Of a stretch of DNA of 64,000 bases, positions 18,293 through 29,226 are shown one piece after another; the first letter of the stretch is position 1, and every line of letters starts with the position of its first letter. Source of the stretch: Mycobacterium lehmannii (GTDB lineage: Bacteria > Actinomycetota > Actinomycetes > Mycobacteriales > Mycobacteriaceae); assembly GCF_002245535.1 (NCBI RefSeq), contig NZ_NKCN01000001.1:248001-312000 (forward strand), read 5' to 3'. The notes below the pieces were generated by a model that was not told the origin of the DNA, ran no database searches, and saw nothing but the letters and a program-made list of their open reading frames with translations. A program made the translations under genes and the position numbers.

Positions 18293-20551
18293 ATGTCTGT
18301 AGTTGAAATTGAAGACGGCGTGTACGAAGCGACCGCCGTGATCGACAACGGGAGCTTCGGCACCCGCACCATCCGTTTCGAGACCGGCCGGCTGGCCCAG
18401 CAGGCCGCCGGCGCCGTCGTCGCCTACCTCGACGACGAGACGATGTTGCTCTCGGCGACATCGGCCAGCAAGAACCCCAAAGACCATTTCGACTTCTTTC
18501 CGTTGACCATCGACGTCGAAGAGCGCATGTACGCCGCGGGTCGCATCCCCGGTTCGTTCTTCCGCCGCGAGGGCCGCCCGTCGACCGACGCGATCCTGAC
18601 CTGCCGGCTGATCGATCGTCCGCTGCGCCCGACGTTCGTCGACGGCCTGCGCAACGAGATCCAGGTCGTGGTCACCGTCATGAGCCTCGATCCCAAGGAT
18701 CTGTACGACGTGGTCGCGATCAACGCCGCGTCGGCGTCCACGCAGATCGCCGGACTGCCGTTCTCCGGGCCGGTCGGCGGCGTGCGCGTCGCGCTGATCG
18801 ACGGGACCTGGGTCGCCTTCCCGACCGTCGAGCAGCTCGAGCGGGCGGTGTTCGACATGGTCGTCGCCGGTCGTGCCATCGAGGGCGACGACGTAGCGAT
18901 CATGATGGTCGAGGCCGAGGCCACCGACAACGTCGTCGAGTTGATCGCCGGCGGTGCGCAGGCGCCCACCGAGAGCGTCGTGGCCGAGGGCCTGGAGGCC
19001 GCCAAACCGTTCATCGCGAGCCTGTGCGCAGCCCAGCAGGAGCTGGCGCAGCGCGCTGCCAAGCCGACCGCCGACTACCCGGTGTTCCCGGAGTACGGCG
19101 AAGACGTCTACTACGCCGTGGCCTCGGTGGCCACCGACGCGTTGTCGGAGGCGCTGACCATCGCCGGTAAGGCCGAGCGCAACGACCGCACCGACGAGAT
19201 CAAGGCCGAGGTGCTCGAGCGGCTGGCCGAGCAGTACGCGGGCCGCGAGAAGGAGGTCGGCGCCGCGTTCCGTTCGCTGACCAAAAAGCTTGTGCGCCAA
19301 CGTATCCTGACTGATCACTTCCGCATCGACGGCCGCGGTATCACCGACATCCGCGCGTTGAGCGCCGAGGTCGCCGTCGTGCCGCGGGCGCACGGCAGCG
19401 CGCTGTTCGAGCGTGGCGAGACCCAGATCCTGGGTGTCACCACACTCGACATGATGAAGCTGGCCCAGCAGATCGACTCGCTGGGGCCCGAAACCTCCAA
19501 GCGCTACATGCATCACTACAACTTCCCGCCCTACTCGACCGGTGAGACCGGCCGTGTCGGTTCGCCCAAGCGCCGCGAGATCGGCCACGGTGCGCTGGCG
19601 GAGCGGGCGCTGATGCCGGTGCTGCCCAGCGTCGAGGAGTTCCCGTACGCGATCCGCCAGGTGTCGGAGGCGTTGAGCTCGAACGGTTCGACGTCGATGG
19701 GCTCGGTGTGCGCTTCGACGCTCGCGCTGCTCAACGCCGGTGTGCCGCTCAAGGCTCCGGTCGCGGGCATCGCGATGGGTCTGGTGTCCGATGACATCGA
19801 GGTTGATGGCAAGACTGAGCGCCGGTTCGTCGCGCTCACCGACATCCTCGGTGCCGAGGACGCGTTCGGCGACATGGACTTCAAGGTCGCGGGCACCAAG
19901 GAGTTCGTCACCGCGCTGCAGTTGGACACCAAGCTCGACGGCATTCCGTCGCAGGTGCTGGCCGGTGCGCTTTCGCAGGCCAAGGACGCCCGGCTGACGA
20001 TCCTCGAGGTGATGGCCGAGGCCATCGACGGGCCCGACGAGATGAGCCCGTACGCCCCGCGGATCACCACCATCAAGGTGCCCGTCGACAAGATCGGCGA
20101 GGTGATCGGGCCCAAAGGCAAGATCATCAACCAGATCACCGAAGAGACCGGCGCGTCGATCTCCATCGAGGACGACGGCACGGTGTTCGTCGGCGCGACC
20201 GACGGACCGTCGGCGCAGGCGGCAATCGACAAGATCAACGCGATCGCCAATCCGCAGCTGCCCAAGGTCGGCGAGCGGTTCCTCGGAACTGTGGTGAAGA
20301 CCACCGACTTTGGAGCTTTCGTTTCCTTGTTGCCGGGTCGCGACGGGCTGGTCCACATCTCGAAGCTGGGACGTGGCAAGCGGATCGCCAAGGTCGAGGA
20401 CGTCGTCAAGGTCGGCGACAAGTTGCGTGTGGAGATCGCCGACATCGACAACCGCGGGAAGATCTCGCTGATCCTCGTCGATGAACAGGAAGATGGAGCC
20501 GCGTCCAATTCCGACGCCGCGCCGGCAGATGCCGCAGCGGCCAGCAGTTAG
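18293..20551 (+). CDS. gpsI: Polyribonucleotide nucleotidyltransferase (PNPase)
   Basis: Phosphorolytic 3'-5' exoribonuclease, also able to polymerise NDPs; trimeric, cytoplasmic. The 752-residue protein has two RNase PH domains (for example [20 protein letters not shown] at the start and [20 protein letters not shown] in the second core). A KH domain follows ([20 protein letters not shown]), then an S1 domain ([20 protein letters not shown]). Length and domain order are those of mycobacterial GpsI (Rv2783c). The C-terminal tail is Ala/Asp-rich. The pepR start lies within its last codons. Confidence 0.97.
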   Translation: MSVVEIEDGVYEATAVIDNGSFGTRTIRFETGRLAQQAAGAVVAYLDDETMLLSATSASKNPKDHFDFFPLTIDVEERMYAAGRIPGSFFRREGRPSTDAILTCRLIDRPLRPTFVDGLRNEIQVVVTVMSLDPKDLYDVVAINAASASTQIAGLPFSGPVGGVRVALIDGTWVAFPTVEQLERAVFDMVVAGRAIEGDDVAIMMVEAEATDNVVELIAGGAQAPTESVVAEGLEAAKPFIASLCAAQQELAQRAAKPTADYPVFPEYGEDVYYAVASVATDALSEALTIAGKAERNDRTDEIKAEVLERLAEQYAGREKEVGAAFRSLTKKLVRQRILTDHFRIDGRGITDIRALSAEVAVVPRAHGSALFERGETQILGVTTLDMMKLAQQIDSLGPETSKRYMHHYNFPPYSTGETGRVGSPKRREIGHGALAERALMPVLPSVEEFPYAIRQVSEALSSNGSTSMGSVCASTLALLNAGVPLKAPVAGIAMGLVSDDIEVDGKTERRFVALTDILGAEDAFGDMDFKVAGTKEFVTALQLDTKLDGIPSQVLAGALSQAKDARLTILEVMAEAIDGPDEMSPYAPRITTIKVPVDKIGEVIGPKGKIINQITEETGASISIEDDGTVFVGATDGPSAQAAIDKINAIANPQLPKVGERFLGTVVKTTDFGAFVSLLPGRDGLVHISKLGRGKRIAKVEDVVKVGDKLRVEIADIDNRGKISLILVDEQEDGAASNSDAAPADAAAASS

Positions 20552-21869
20552 GGCGTTGCGCCACACCGAACGTGGCGACAGATCAGCGGAGGCAGTGCGT
20601 CGCACGGTGTTACCCGGTGGCCTGCGTGTGGTCACCGAGTACCTCCCGTCGGTGCATTCGGCGTCGGTCGGGCTATGGGTCAACGTCGGTTCGCGCGACG
20701 AGGGCCCGAGTGTCGCGGGTGCGGCGCACTTCCTCGAGCACTTGCTGTTCAAGTCGACGCCGACCCGGTCGGCGGTGAGCATCGCGCAGGCCGTCGATGC
20801 GGTCGGCGGCGAGCTGAACGCCTTCACCGCCCGCGAGCACACCTGCTACTACGCGCACGTGCTCGACTCCGATCTGGAGTTGGCCGTCGACCTCGTCGCC
20901 GACGTCGTCTTGCGCGGACAGTGCGCGGCCGAGGACGTCGAGGTCGAACGCGACGTGGTGCTCGAGGAGATCGCGATGCGCGACGACGATCCCGAGGACA
21001 CCCTCGGCGACGAGTTCCTCGCCGCGATGTTCGGCTCGCATCCGGTTGGACGCCCGGTGATCGGCAGCGTGGACTCGATCTCCTCGATGACACGCGCCCA
21101 ACTGCACTCCTTCCACGTCCGCCGCTACACCCCCGAGCGGATGGTGCTCGCGGTGGCGGGCAACGTCGATCACGACGACGTGGTGTCGCTGGCGCGCGAG
21201 TACTTCGGCGCGCGTCTGATGCGTGGCCGCACACCGGTGCCGCCCCGCAAAGGTGCCGGCCGGGTGGGCGGACGCCCGAGGCTGGAACTGGTCAACCGGG
21301 ACTCCGAACAGACGCACCTTTCGCTGGGTGTGCGCACACCGGGACGGCACTGGGAGCACCGCTGGGCGCTGTCGGTGCTGAACACCGCGCTCGGCGGGGG
21401 CCTGAGTTCGCGGCTGTTCCAGGAGATCCGGGAGGCCCGCGGGTTGGCGTACTCGGTGTACTCGACGATCGACACCTTCTCCGACAGCGGCGCGCTGTCG
21501 GTGTACGCGGGTTGCCTGCCGGACCGCTTCGACGAGGTTGCCCGCGTGACCACCGATGTGCTCGAGGCCGTCGCGAGCGACGGGATCACCGAAGACGAGT
21601 GCCGGATCGCAAAGGGTTCCCTGCGCGGCGGACTGGTGCTCGGCCTGGAGGATTCGGGTTCGCGAATGAACCGCATCGGCCGCAGCGAACTGCATTTCGG
21701 TGAACACCGCACCATCGACGAGACGTTGGCGAAGATCGACGCGGTCACGCTCGACGAGGTCAACGCCGTCGCGCGCCGGCTTCTGCGGCGGCCCTACGGC
21801 GGCGCTGTGTTGGGTCCGCTTCAATCGAAACGGTCACTGCCTCAGCCGCTTCGGGCCATCGCCGGCTGA
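20529..21869 (+). CDS. pepR: M16-family zinc metallopeptidase
   Basis: Predicted zinc peptidase of the pitrilysin/processing-peptidase family, Rv2782c homologue. The inverted zinc motif HFLEH is present in [14 protein letters not shown], with the downstream glutamate in [19 protein letters not shown]. The C-terminal half has the inactive M16 repeat with [20 protein letters not shown]. The ATG at 20529 gives 446 residues, close to the 438 of M. tuberculosis PepR. It overlaps gpsI by 23 bases, so translation is likely coupled. A cytoplasmic partner of GpsI turnover is possible but unproven. Confidence 0.92.
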   Translation: MPQRPAVRALRHTERGDRSAEAVRRTVLPGGLRVVTEYLPSVHSASVGLWVNVGSRDEGPSVAGAAHFLEHLLFKSTPTRSAVSIAQAVDAVGGELNAFTAREHTCYYAHVLDSDLELAVDLVADVVLRGQCAAEDVEVERDVVLEEIAMRDDDPEDTLGDEFLAAMFGSHPVGRPVIGSVDSISSMTRAQLHSFHVRRYTPERMVLAVAGNVDHDDVVSLAREYFGARLMRGRTPVPPRKGAGRVGGRPRLELVNRDSEQTHLSLGVRTPGRHWEHRWALSVLNTALGGGLSSRLFQEIREARGLAYSVYSTIDTFSDSGALSVYAGCLPDRFDEVARVTTDVLEAVASDGITEDECRIAKGSLRGGLVLGLEDSGSRMNRIGRSELHFGEHRTIDETLAKIDAVTLDEVNAVARRLLRRPYGGAVLGPLQSKRSLPQPLRAIAG

Positions 21870-21874
21870 TCACC

Positions 21875-21880
21875 TACGCT
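21875..21880 (+). promoter_or_regulatory. -10 element for blaS
   Basis: TACGCT ends eight bases before the beta-lactamase ATG, consistent with a very short or absent leader. Confidence 0.35.
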
Positions 21881-21888
21881 GGGAGCCC

Positions 21889-22785
21889 ATGACTGGGTTG
21901 TCACGTCGTCACGTTCTGATCGGTGGATTGACACTCGCGGCGCTCGCCGCCTCTCCGCACAAGGCCGTCATGGCCGACCCCAACCGTCCCTTACCGCCGA
22001 TCGAGGATCGGCTCGGCGAGATGGAGCGTCGCCAGAACGCGTTGATCGGAGTGTTCGCAACCAATCTCGGCACCGGGCACACCATCGCGCATCGCGCGCA
22101 GGACCCGTTCGCGATGTGTTCGACGTTCAAGACCTACGCCGCCGCGCGGGTGCTGCAGAAGGCCGAGCGCGGTGAGCTCGCGCTCACCGATCGCGTCACC
22201 ATCGAGCCGGGCGATATCGTCCCCAACTCGCCGGTGACCGAGGCGCGCGTCGGGCAGACGATGACGTGGGCGGAGTTGTGTCAGGCCGCCCTGCAGCGAA
22301 GCGACAACGCCGCGGGCAACTGGCTGCTGCGGGTGATCGGTGGTCCGTCCGGCGTGACCGACTTCGCCCGCAGCATCGGCGACGAACGGTCCCGGCTCGA
22401 CCGGTGGGAGATCGAGCTGAACGCGGCGGTCCCAGGAGATCCGCGCGACACCACCACACCCGAGGCCATCGGAACCGGTTACCGGGCGATACTCACCGGC
22501 AACGTGCTCGCCGACCCGCAGCGGCGGCAGCTCGAGGACTGGATGCGGGCCAATCAGACGTCGAGCGTGCGACCGGTGCTGCCGCCGGGCTGGGCGACGG
22601 CCGACAAGACCGGCAGCGGTGACTACGCGAGCACCAACGACGTCGGTATCGCGTTCGGCCCGGCCGGTGAGCGATTGCTGCTGGCAATCATGACCAGGAC
22701 CGCGGCAAACGACCCCGACATCCCGAACGACCGGCAGCTGGTCGGTGAAGTGGCTTCTGTGCTGGTCGCCGGCCTGCTGGCCTGA
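21889..22785 (+). CDS. blaS: Class A beta-lactamase (BlaS type)
   Basis: Serine beta-lactamase exported to the cell envelope. The 298-residue protein starts with a twin-arginine-like signal ([17 protein letters not shown]). It has all class A motifs: CSTFK (serine 70 and lysine 73 in Ambler numbering), SDN, the omega-loop ExxLN in WEIELN, and KTGSG. Its place between pepR and ald equals that of blaS in M. smegmatis, the main intrinsic beta-lactamase of that species. M. tuberculosis carries blaC elsewhere. A strong double hairpin follows the stop codon. Confidence 0.92.
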   Translation: MTGLSRRHVLIGGLTLAALAASPHKAVMADPNRPLPPIEDRLGEMERRQNALIGVFATNLGTGHTIAHRAQDPFAMCSTFKTYAAARVLQKAERGELALTDRVTIEPGDIVPNSPVTEARVGQTMTWAELCQAALQRSDNAAGNWLLRVIGGPSGVTDFARSIGDERSRLDRWEIELNAAVPGDPRDTTTPEAIGTGYRAILTGNVLADPQRRQLEDWMRANQTSSVRPVLPPGWATADKTGSGDYASTNDVGIAFGPAGERLLLAIMTRTAANDPDIPNDRQLVGEVASVLVAGLLA

Positions 22786-22800
22786 TATCCGATGAAGGCG

Positions 22801-22841
22801 CCAGCTTTGCCCGGTCACCCCTCGGGACCGGGTCAAGCTGG
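22801..22841. terminator. Hairpin downstream of blaS
   Basis: CCAGCTT and CCCGGTC pair with GACCGGG and AAGCTGG, separated by a two-base internal mismatch. It lies 15 bases after the blaS stop. No U-run follows, as is common for mycobacterial terminators. Confidence 0.6.
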
Positions 22842-22846
22842 CTTGT

Positions 22847-22899
22847 CAGCGGCTGCCCCCCACGCTCTTCGCCCCCCCTGCACCGAGCGTCAGCCGCTG
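22847..22899. terminator. Second long hairpin between blaS and ald
   Basis: CAGCGGCTG (22847-22855) pairs with CAGCCGCTG (22891-22899), and inside it ACGCTC pairs with GAGCGT. A C-run bulges on one side. Together with the hairpin before it, this forms a tandem termination zone between convergent genes. Confidence 0.55.
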
Positions 22900-22986
22900 G
22901 ACTAAACGGTATGGCATGGAGCGTGACGGAGGAATCGGGCGAATCCCTATCTTTTTGCACCGGCACGTTTAAGGGTGCCCGGCAAA

Positions 22987-22999
22987 CACGCTGAGCGTG
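22987..22999 (-). terminator. Palindrome directly after ald
   Basis: CACGCTGAGCGTG is a perfect 13-base palindrome three bases beyond the ald stop on the minus strand. A second imperfect hairpin ending in a short A/T run lies further along. Confidence 0.45.
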
Positions 23000-23002
23000 G
23001 AC

Positions 23003-24115
23003 TCAGAGCAGCAACGACGGATCCGTGTACCGCAGGTCGAGGTCGGCGGCGACCTGTGCGGACAGCAGGGCGCCTTCGTGGGTGGACAGACCCCTCGCGA
23101 GGGAGGCATCGGCCCGGCACGCCGCCCGCCAGCCCGCCTCGGCCAGCTTGAGCACGTACGGCATGGTCGCGTTGGTCAGGGCGAAGGTCGAGCTGCGCGG
23201 CACCGCGCCGGGCATATTGGCGACGCAGTAGAAGAGCGTGTCGTGCACGGCATACGTCGGGTCGTCGTGCGTGGTCGGACGCGAATCTTCGAAGCACCCG
23301 CCCTGGTCGATGGCGATGTCGACCAGCACCGCGCCCGGTCTCATCTGGGCGACAGTCGAATTCGTCACCAATTTCGGCGCTTTGGCGCCCGGCACCAGGA
23401 CCGCGCCGACGACGAGGTCGGCGTCCTTCACCGCATCCTCGAGATCCAGCGCCGAGGAGTAACGGGTTCCGATGCGCCCGCCGAACTCCGCATCGACGGC
23501 GCGCAGCTTGTCGAGGCTGACATCGAACACGGTGACGTGCGCGCCCATGCCCGCGGCCACCCGCGCGGCGTCACGGCCGGCGGTGCCGCCGCCGATCACG
23601 ACGACGTCGGCGGGAGCCACGCCCGGAACGCCGCCCATCAAGACGCCGCGGCCTCCGTGGCTGCGCATCAAGTGGTAGGCCCCGACCTGGGCCGCCAACC
23701 GTCCGGCAACCTCGCTCATCGGGGCCAGCAACGGAAGGGCGCCGTCGGCGGTCTGGACGGTTTCGTAGGCGATCGACGTCGTCCCCGAAGCCATCAGCGC
23801 TTCAGTGCACGGCCGCGACGCCGCCAGGTGCAGATAGGTGAACAGCGTCTGGCCCCGACGCATCCGGTGGTATTCGGCTTCGATCGGCTCCTTGACCTTG
23901 AGCAGGAGCTCGGCCTCGGCCCACACCTGGTCGGCGCTGTCGATCAGCTGCGCGCCTGCGCGTTTGAAATCGGCGTCCGAGATCGCCGAACCGTCGCCGG
24001 CACCGGCCTGAAGGATCACCTCGTGGCCGCGGTGCACCAACTCGGCGACTCCGGCCGGGGTGATCGCGACCCGGTATTCGTTGTTCTTGATCTCGGTCAG
24101 AATACCGACGCGCAT
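23003..24115 (-). CDS. ald: L-alanine dehydrogenase
   Basis: NAD-dependent enzyme interconverting L-alanine and pyruvate plus ammonia, induced in mycobacteria by alanine and by low oxygen. [20 protein letters not shown] at 24115 is the start; it gives 370 residues, matching the 371-residue M. tuberculosis protein, whereas an in-frame ATG upstream would add 19 unrelated residues. The Rossmann motif [20 protein letters not shown] and the catalytic-site [11 protein letters not shown] segment are clear. It is divergent from aldR, its known activator/repressor, with 89 bases between them. Confidence 0.96.
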   Translation of the reverse strand: MRVGILTEIKNNEYRVAITPAGVAELVHRGHEVILQAGAGDGSAISDADFKRAGAQLIDSADQVWAEAELLLKVKEPIEAEYHRMRRGQTLFTYLHLAASRPCTEALMASGTTSIAYETVQTADGALPLLAPMSEVAGRLAAQVGAYHLMRSHGGRGVLMGGVPGVAPADVVVIGGGTAGRDAARVAAGMGAHVTVFDVSLDKLRAVDAEFGGRIGTRYSSALDLEDAVKDADLVVGAVLVPGAKAPKLVTNSTVAQMRPGAVLVDIAIDQGGCFEDSRPTTHDDPTYAVHDTLFYCVANMPGAVPRSSTFALTNATMPYVLKLAEAGWRAACRADASLARGLSTHEGALLSAQVAADLDLRYTDPSLLL

Positions 24116-24204
24116 GACCGCTCCTCTATTGGATTCCGCCCCCAGTGTGAAGAAACTTCGATGGATCTGCAATTATCGCGTTTGAACTTCTGTAGAATTA
24201 CTGT
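24116..24204. promoter_or_regulatory. ald-aldR divergent control region
   Basis: AT-rich relative to the window. It contains a small inverted repeat GAAGAAACTTC (24149-24159), and GAACTTC recurs at about 24184. TAGAAT at 24193-24198 is a -10 placed six bases before the aldR GTG. AldR is known to bind the ald upstream region in M. tuberculosis; exact sites here are inferred. Confidence 0.55.
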
Positions 24205-24720
24205 GTGAGCGAAACATCTTCATTTCCTCGGGCTTCAGGGGGCGTCGGCCCGAAGGATGTTCGCCCGGTTCCCCTCGACGACGTCGACCGCCGCATTCTC
24301 ACCGCGCTGCACCGTGACGCGCGGATATCGAACAACGCACTGGCCGAGGCGGTCGGGATTGCGCCGTCGACATGCCACGGCCGGGTCCGCCGACTGCAGG
24401 AGTCGGGGGTGATCCGCGGTTTCTACACCGACATCGATCCGGCCGCGATCGGTCTGCCGCTTCAGGCGATGATCTCGGTGAGCCTGCAGTCCAGCGCTCG
24501 TGGCCGGATCCACAGCTTCATCCAGCAGATCCGGCGCAGGCCGCAGGTGATGGACGTGTACTTCCTCGCGGGCGCCGACGACTTCATCCTCCACGTCGCC
24601 GCGCGTGACACCGACGACTTACGGTCGTTCGTGGTGGAGAACCTCAACGCCGACGCCGACGTGGCCGGTACTCAAACGTCGCTGATCTTCGAACACCTGC
24701 GAGGGGCGTCGCCGCTCTAG
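24205..24720 (+). CDS. aldR: Lrp/AsnC-family regulator AldR
   Basis: Feast/famine-type regulator of ald, homologous to Rv2779c. The 171-residue protein has the N-terminal helix-turn-helix (LDDVDRRILTALHRDARISN then AEAVGIAPSTCHGRVRRLQE) and a C-terminal RAM-type ligand and oligomer domain (VMDVYFLAGADDFILHVAARD). Amino acids such as alanine modulate AldR in M. tuberculosis. A TANNNT hexamer six bases before the GTG suggests a leaderless mRNA. Confidence 0.93.
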   Translation: MSETSSFPRASGGVGPKDVRPVPLDDVDRRILTALHRDARISNNALAEAVGIAPSTCHGRVRRLQESGVIRGFYTDIDPAAIGLPLQAMISVSLQSSARGRIHSFIQQIRRRPQVMDVYFLAGADDFILHVAARDTDDLRSFVVENLNADADVAGTQTSLIFEHLRGASPL

Positions 24721-24739
24721 CGACGGGAAGCATTGCTGC

Positions 24740-25258
24740 TCAGGCCATTTGGGTGTAACGCGCTGCGTCGGCGGCGTACTGCGGCGGCACGCACACCTCG
24801 TAGCGCCGGGCTTCGAGTGTCTCGACGCTGGAGAAGTCCCGTTCGCCTCTGGTCGTCACATGCGCGACGAACCCGAACACCGCGCCCCAGAATGCGCCGA
24901 TCGTCAGCGCGATCAGCATGGTCACGATCCACACCGGGCCTACCGTGAAAATCGCGAACAGCAGCCCGATGAACAACCCGAACCAAGCGCCGCTCGCGGC
25001 GCCGGCGAACGCCGCCCGTCCCTTGGTCATCCGTCCGGTGATGCGTTCGACCGTGCGCAGATCATCGCCGATGATGCGCACGTGCTCGACGGGGAAGCCG
25101 CCGTCGGACATGCGGTCCACCAGCCGTTGCGCCTCGGGATAGTTGTCGAACGTCGCGATGACCTGGCGTGCGGGCCGCTGGTCGCCCAGCTGCTGCTCGG
25201 GCCGTCCACTCATATCCGTCACTTCGAACTCCATCTGCTGTCGTTCCGGTGTCCTCAT
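24740..25258 (-). CDS. General stress protein 17M-like membrane protein
   Basis: A 172-residue protein with an N-terminal general-stress-like domain (VIATFDNYPEAQRLVDRMSD, PVEHVRIIGDDLRTVERITG). A glycine-rich two-helix membrane hairpin (about residues 82-135) and a short soluble tail (RRYEVCVPPQYAADAARYTQ) follow. The start is uncertain: the first ATG (25258) has no clear ribosome site, and ATGs at 25234 and 25213 are alternatives. Relatives are stress-associated in actinobacteria; function unknown. Confidence 0.72.
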   Translation of the reverse strand: MRTPERQQMEFEVTDMSGRPEQQLGDQRPARQVIATFDNYPEAQRLVDRMSDGGFPVEHVRIIGDDLRTVERITGRMTKGRAAFAGAASGAWFGLFIGLLFAIFTVGPVWIVTMLIALTIGAFWGAVFGFVAHVTTRGERDFSSVETLEARRYEVCVPPQYAADAARYTQMA

Positions 25259-25338
25259 GCATGGTTACCCGCTTTCAGGGGGCGCCGTCACCGAAAGCGG
25301 CGATCCGGTCGCGTCGATCAAGCTGGGCCCCGGGTGGA

Positions 25339-26084
<746 letters not shown>

Positions 26085-26085
<1 letters not shown>

Positions 26086-26552
26086 TGGCCGACGGCGGGC
26101 GCGTCCTGCGCATCCAACTGCTGATCGGCTTCATGTGTGTCGCGCTGGTCGTGTACTTCGTGCTGCTCGGCCGTTTGGCGATGGCATTTGTCACGACCGG
26201 GGAGCCCGCCGCCGTCGGGCTGGGCCTGGCGCTGATGGTGCTTCCGCTGATCGGGCTGTGGGCCATGCTCAGCACGCTGCGCGCCGGCCTGGCCCATCAG
26301 CGGCTTGCGCGGATCTGCCACGACGAGGGGATGGAACTCGACGTCAGCGCGCTGCCCCGGATGCCGTCCGGGCGAATCCAGCGCGACGCCGCCGACGCGT
26401 TGTTCGTCACCGTGCGTGCGGAACTGGACAACGACCCGCACAACTGGCGACGGTGGTATCGACTGGCGCGTGCCTACGACTACGCCGGTGACCGCAGCCG
26501 CGCGCGCGAAGCGATGAAGAGGGCTGTCGAGATGGAGGAGCGGGACCGATGA
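26085..26552 (+). CDS. Membrane protein with C-terminal TPR-like segment (Rv2772c homologue)
   Basis: A 155-residue protein with two membrane helices (about residues 8-28 and 43-63) and a cytoplasmic C-terminus. RWYRLARAYDYAGDRSRARE there reads like a single tetratricopeptide helix pair. Its position after dapB matches Rv2772c. The ATG overlaps the dapB stop (TGATG), so translation is coupled. Function unknown. Confidence 0.75.
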
Positions 26553-27007
26553 GTAAGACCCTGTTGGTCGTGCACCACACGCCGTCGCCCGGAACTCGCG
26601 AGCTGCTGGAGGCCGTTCTCGCCGGCGCCGGGGATCCCGACATCGAGGGCGTCGAGACCGTGGTCAGGCCCGCGCTGGCCGCCACCCTGCCCGACATGCT
26701 CGACGCAGACGGCTACCTGTTCGGAACCACGGCCAACTTCGGGTACATGAGCGGCGCGCTCAAGCACTTCTTCGACACCGTCTACTACCCGAGCCTCGAC
26801 CACGTCGGCGGCCGGCCGTACGGCGTGTGGGTGCACGGCAACAACGACACCGTCGGCGCGGTCAACGCCGTGGACAAGCTCGCGACCGGGCTCGCCCTGA
26901 CCAGAGCCGCCGATGCGCTGGAGGTCGTCGGCGGCGTCGACGCGGGCGTGCGCGAACGCGCCTACGAACTCGGTGGCACACTGGCCGCGACGCTGATGGA
27001 GGACTAG
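26549..27007 (+). CDS. Flavodoxin-like NAD(P)H oxidoreductase (Rv2771c homologue)
   Basis: A 152-residue flavodoxin-fold protein, predicted to bind FMN and to reduce small acceptors. The phosphate loop reads HHTPSPGTRELLEAV near residue 9. The WrbA-like segment FGTTANFGYMSGALKHFFDT and YGVWVHGNNDTVGAV follow. The start overlaps the previous stop (ATGA). Physiological substrate unknown. Confidence 0.78.
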   Translation: MSKTLLVVHHTPSPGTRELLEAVLAGAGDPDIEGVETVVRPALAATLPDMLDADGYLFGTTANFGYMSGALKHFFDTVYYPSLDHVGGRPYGVWVHGNNDTVGAVNAVDKLATGLALTRAADALEVVGGVDAGVRERAYELGGTLAATLMED

Positions 27008-27009
27008 TC

Positions 27010-27468
27010 ATGCCCGGAATCGCCGAACTCGCCTTGGGCGCAGCGCCACTCGCGGGCGGGGCACTGCTCGGGATCGCCGCGGGCAACCTCCGCGGACCTG
27101 ACTTCCGCGGACTGATCGCCAAGGACATGGACCTGCTCGAGCGCATACCCGACGACCAACCCGAACTCAAGGCGCGGCTGAAAGCCAGCATCGACCATCG
27201 CATCGAAGACATGATCAGCGCCGCTGAGCGCAGCCGCGACCTGCGGCTGGCGGCGATGTCCTATCGCGGCAACTGGCGCGACGTCGTGGTGTTTCTCTGC
27301 GCGATCCTGTTCACCATCGTCTGGTGGAACGTCGACCACGACCGGACGAACTGGCTGCTGATGTTCATCGTGATGATCCTCGCGACGATTGTCGCCGGGA
27401 TCTACGCGGCACGCGGTCTGCTGCGGTCGCTGCAAATGGTGCTGCGCGGACGTCGTAGACCTCAGTAG
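27010..27468 (+). CDS. Hypothetical protein with C-terminal membrane hairpin
   Basis: A 152-residue protein. A small hydrophobic N-terminal segment (about residues 5-26) is followed by a charged helical region (IAKDMDLLERIPDDQPELKA). Two membrane helices follow (about residues 92-108 and 115-135), then a basic tail. Starts two bases after the upstream stop, so it is probably the fourth gene of the dapB unit. It ends seven bases inside the convergent CitE-like gene. No family recognised. Confidence 0.65.
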   Translation: MPGIAELALGAAPLAGGALLGIAAGNLRGPDFRGLIAKDMDLLERIPDDQPELKARLKASIDHRIEDMISAAERSRDLRLAAMSYRGNWRDVVVFLCAILFTIVWWNVDHDRTNWLLMFIVMILATIVAGIYAARGLLRSLQMVLRGRRRPQ

Positions 27469-28385
27469 TGGTAGGTGTCCGACGGAGCCGGGATGTGCGC
27501 CGGATCGTCGACGTCGTCGAACTCCGACACCTCGATGCCGTACGCGCGGGCCAGATCGATGATCTTGTTCGCCCTGGCGATACGGGGTAGATCGGACCCG
27601 TTGCGGATCTCACCGCCGTCGCGTTCGAACTCGACGAAAAACTCCTTGGCCCAGGCGATTTCCTCGGGTGACGGGGAAAGCCCCTCGTTGACGGTGGTGC
27701 ACTGCTCGGGTGTCAGGCAGATCTTGCCCGTCATACCGAATTCGACCGACACCGCCGTGGCCTCGCTGAGCTTGAGCGCACTCGAACCGACCGTCGGGCC
27801 GTCGATCGCGCTCGGGAGGTGGGCGGCCTTCGCCGCGATCGTGAACCGCGACCGCGCGTAAGCAAGGGTGGTCGGACTTTCGCCGAAGCCGGTGTCGCGC
27901 CGGAAGTCGCCGATGCCGAAGGCCAGCCGGAACGTGCCCTTCGCGGCGGCGATCGCGGTGATGCGTTCGAGCCCCCGGGCCGTTTCGACCAGCGCGACGA
28001 TCGGCACCCCCGGTAGCCGATTGGCGGTTTCGGTGACGTGGTCGACGGATTCGACCATCGCCAGCATCACCCCACCGACCGACGTTTTCGCGAGCGCGTC
28101 GAGGTCGTCGGCCCACCACGGCGTTCCGAAGCCGTTGACGCGGACCCAGTCGGTGTTGCCCTCGGTCAGCCAGCGGATGACGTTGTCGCGGGCGACGGTC
28201 TTGTCCTTCGGCGCGACCGCGTCCTCGATGTCCAGCACGACGATGTCGGCTCGGGACCGCACGGCAGGGGCGAACCGGTCGTACTGTGCGCCGTTCACCA
28301 GCAGCCAACTGCGGGCCAGCACCGGGTCGATACGCGAGCCGACGTCGTCGTGGTCCGCGTGAGCGCCGTGATCCTGAACGTCCAT
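27462..28385 (-). CDS. HpcH/HpaI aldolase/citrate lyase beta-like protein
   Basis: CitE-type TIM-barrel enzyme, predicted to cleave or condense acyl-CoA or acyl-acid esters. The 307-residue protein has RADIVVLDIEDAVAPKDKTVAR near residue 45 and RVNGFGTPWWADDL. The acidic metal-ligand motifs LVETARGLERI and FGIGDFRRDTGFGES follow. M. tuberculosis CitE works in itaconate/citramalyl-CoA degradation; whether this paralogue does the same is not visible. Convergent overlap with the upstream unit is seven bases. Confidence 0.8.
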   Translation of the reverse strand: MDVQDHGAHADHDDVGSRIDPVLARSWLLVNGAQYDRFAPAVRSRADIVVLDIEDAVAPKDKTVARDNVIRWLTEGNTDWVRVNGFGTPWWADDLDALAKTSVGGVMLAMVESVDHVTETANRLPGVPIVALVETARGLERITAIAAAKGTFRLAFGIGDFRRDTGFGESPTTLAYARSRFTIAAKAAHLPSAIDGPTVGSSALKLSEATAVSVEFGMTGKICLTPEQCTTVNEGLSPSPEEIAWAKEFFVEFERDGGEIRNGSDLPRIARANKIIDLARAYGIEVSEFDDVDDPAHIPAPSDTYHY

Positions 28386-28442
28386 CGGATTATCGTCGCG
28401 TATCGACCCGGCAGGCTGCGATCGGACCCGGTGGAACGCGCC

Positions 28443-29183
28443 TCAATTGGGCAGAGCGGATTCGAACAACTCCTGCAGGGCGATCCAGTGCCGTTGGGCG
28501 GCCTCTTCGTCGTACGGGGCGTTGTCGGGCACCGCGAAGCCGTGGCCGGCTGGATAGAACTCCACCGTATGGGCGACGTTCGCTGCGGTCAGAGCCTTGT
28601 CGAGGGTCTCGGCATGCGCGTTCGTGAAGCCCTGGTCGTTCTTTGCGCCTGCGACATAGACGGTGGCCTTCATCCGGTCGGCGAGCAGGTGCGGGCTGGT
28701 GGGTTCGTCGGTGACGAGACCGCTGGCGTGGAAGGATCCCGCCGCGGCGACCCGGTCGGGCACCCGCCCGGCGACGATGACCGAGGTGCGCCCGCCCATG
28801 CAGTAGCCGCAGACCCCGAACGCGTCGCCCTTGACCTCGGGCCGTGACTGCAGGAAGTCGAAGAACGCCGCGGCGTCGGAGGCCATCATGTCGGGGGTGA
28901 TCGAGGAGATCATCCCGAACAGACGCTTGCGCTGCTTGGCGTCGGTGAACGCGGTCCGCATGTCGAACGGCTCCCAGTCGCCGTGACGGTAGTAGACGTC
29001 GGGGAGCAGCACCGCATGGCCGAAGCCGGCCAGCCGCGCCGCCATCTCCTGAAAGGTGTCGCGGACCCCGCCGGCGTCGACGTACATCACGACACCGGTC
29101 CACGGTCCGGGGCCGTTCGGGGTGTGCAGGGTCACGGGGCAGGTGCCGTCGGCAGTGGTGACGGTCGCGGAGATGCTGGGCAT
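28443..29183 (-). CDS. Dienelactone hydrolase family protein (Rv2765 homologue)
   Basis: Alpha/beta-hydrolase of 246 residues with the dienelactone hydrolase cysteine nucleophile in [11 protein letters not shown] (near residue 118). The acid residue is likely in the [10 protein letters not shown] region, and the histidine is in [24 protein letters not shown] at 29183 is chosen as the start, because codons further upstream run into the thyA promoter. It is divergent from thyA by 43 bases, as in M. tuberculosis. Substrate unknown. Confidence 0.85.
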   Translation of the reverse strand: MPSISATVTTADGTCPVTLHTPNGPGPWTGVVMYVDAGGVRDTFQEMAARLAGFGHAVLLPDVYYRHGDWEPFDMRTAFTDAKQRKRLFGMISSITPDMMASDAAAFFDFLQSRPEVKGDAFGVCGYCMGGRTSVIVAGRVPDRVAAAGSFHASGLVTDEPTSPHLLADRMKATVYVAGAKNDQGFTNAHAETLDKALTAANVAHTVEFYPAGHGFAVPDNAPYDEEAAQRHWIALQELFESALPN

Positions 29184-29213
29184 GGCCTCCGTTCTACCCG
29201 CCGGGTCGGGAAG

Positions 29214-29219
29214 TAAGCT
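29214..29219 (+). promoter_or_regulatory. -10 element, leaderless thyA
   Basis: TAAGCT ends seven bases before the thyA GTG at 29227. Confidence 0.55.
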
Positions 29220-29226
29220 GACCGAC

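Noticed and set aside
17858..20842. A 994-codon open frame on the minus strand antisense to rpsO/gpsI/pepR
   Set aside because: It is the mirror of three well-defined genes; GC-rich codon bias keeps the antisense frame open. Its translation is low-complexity and matches no family.
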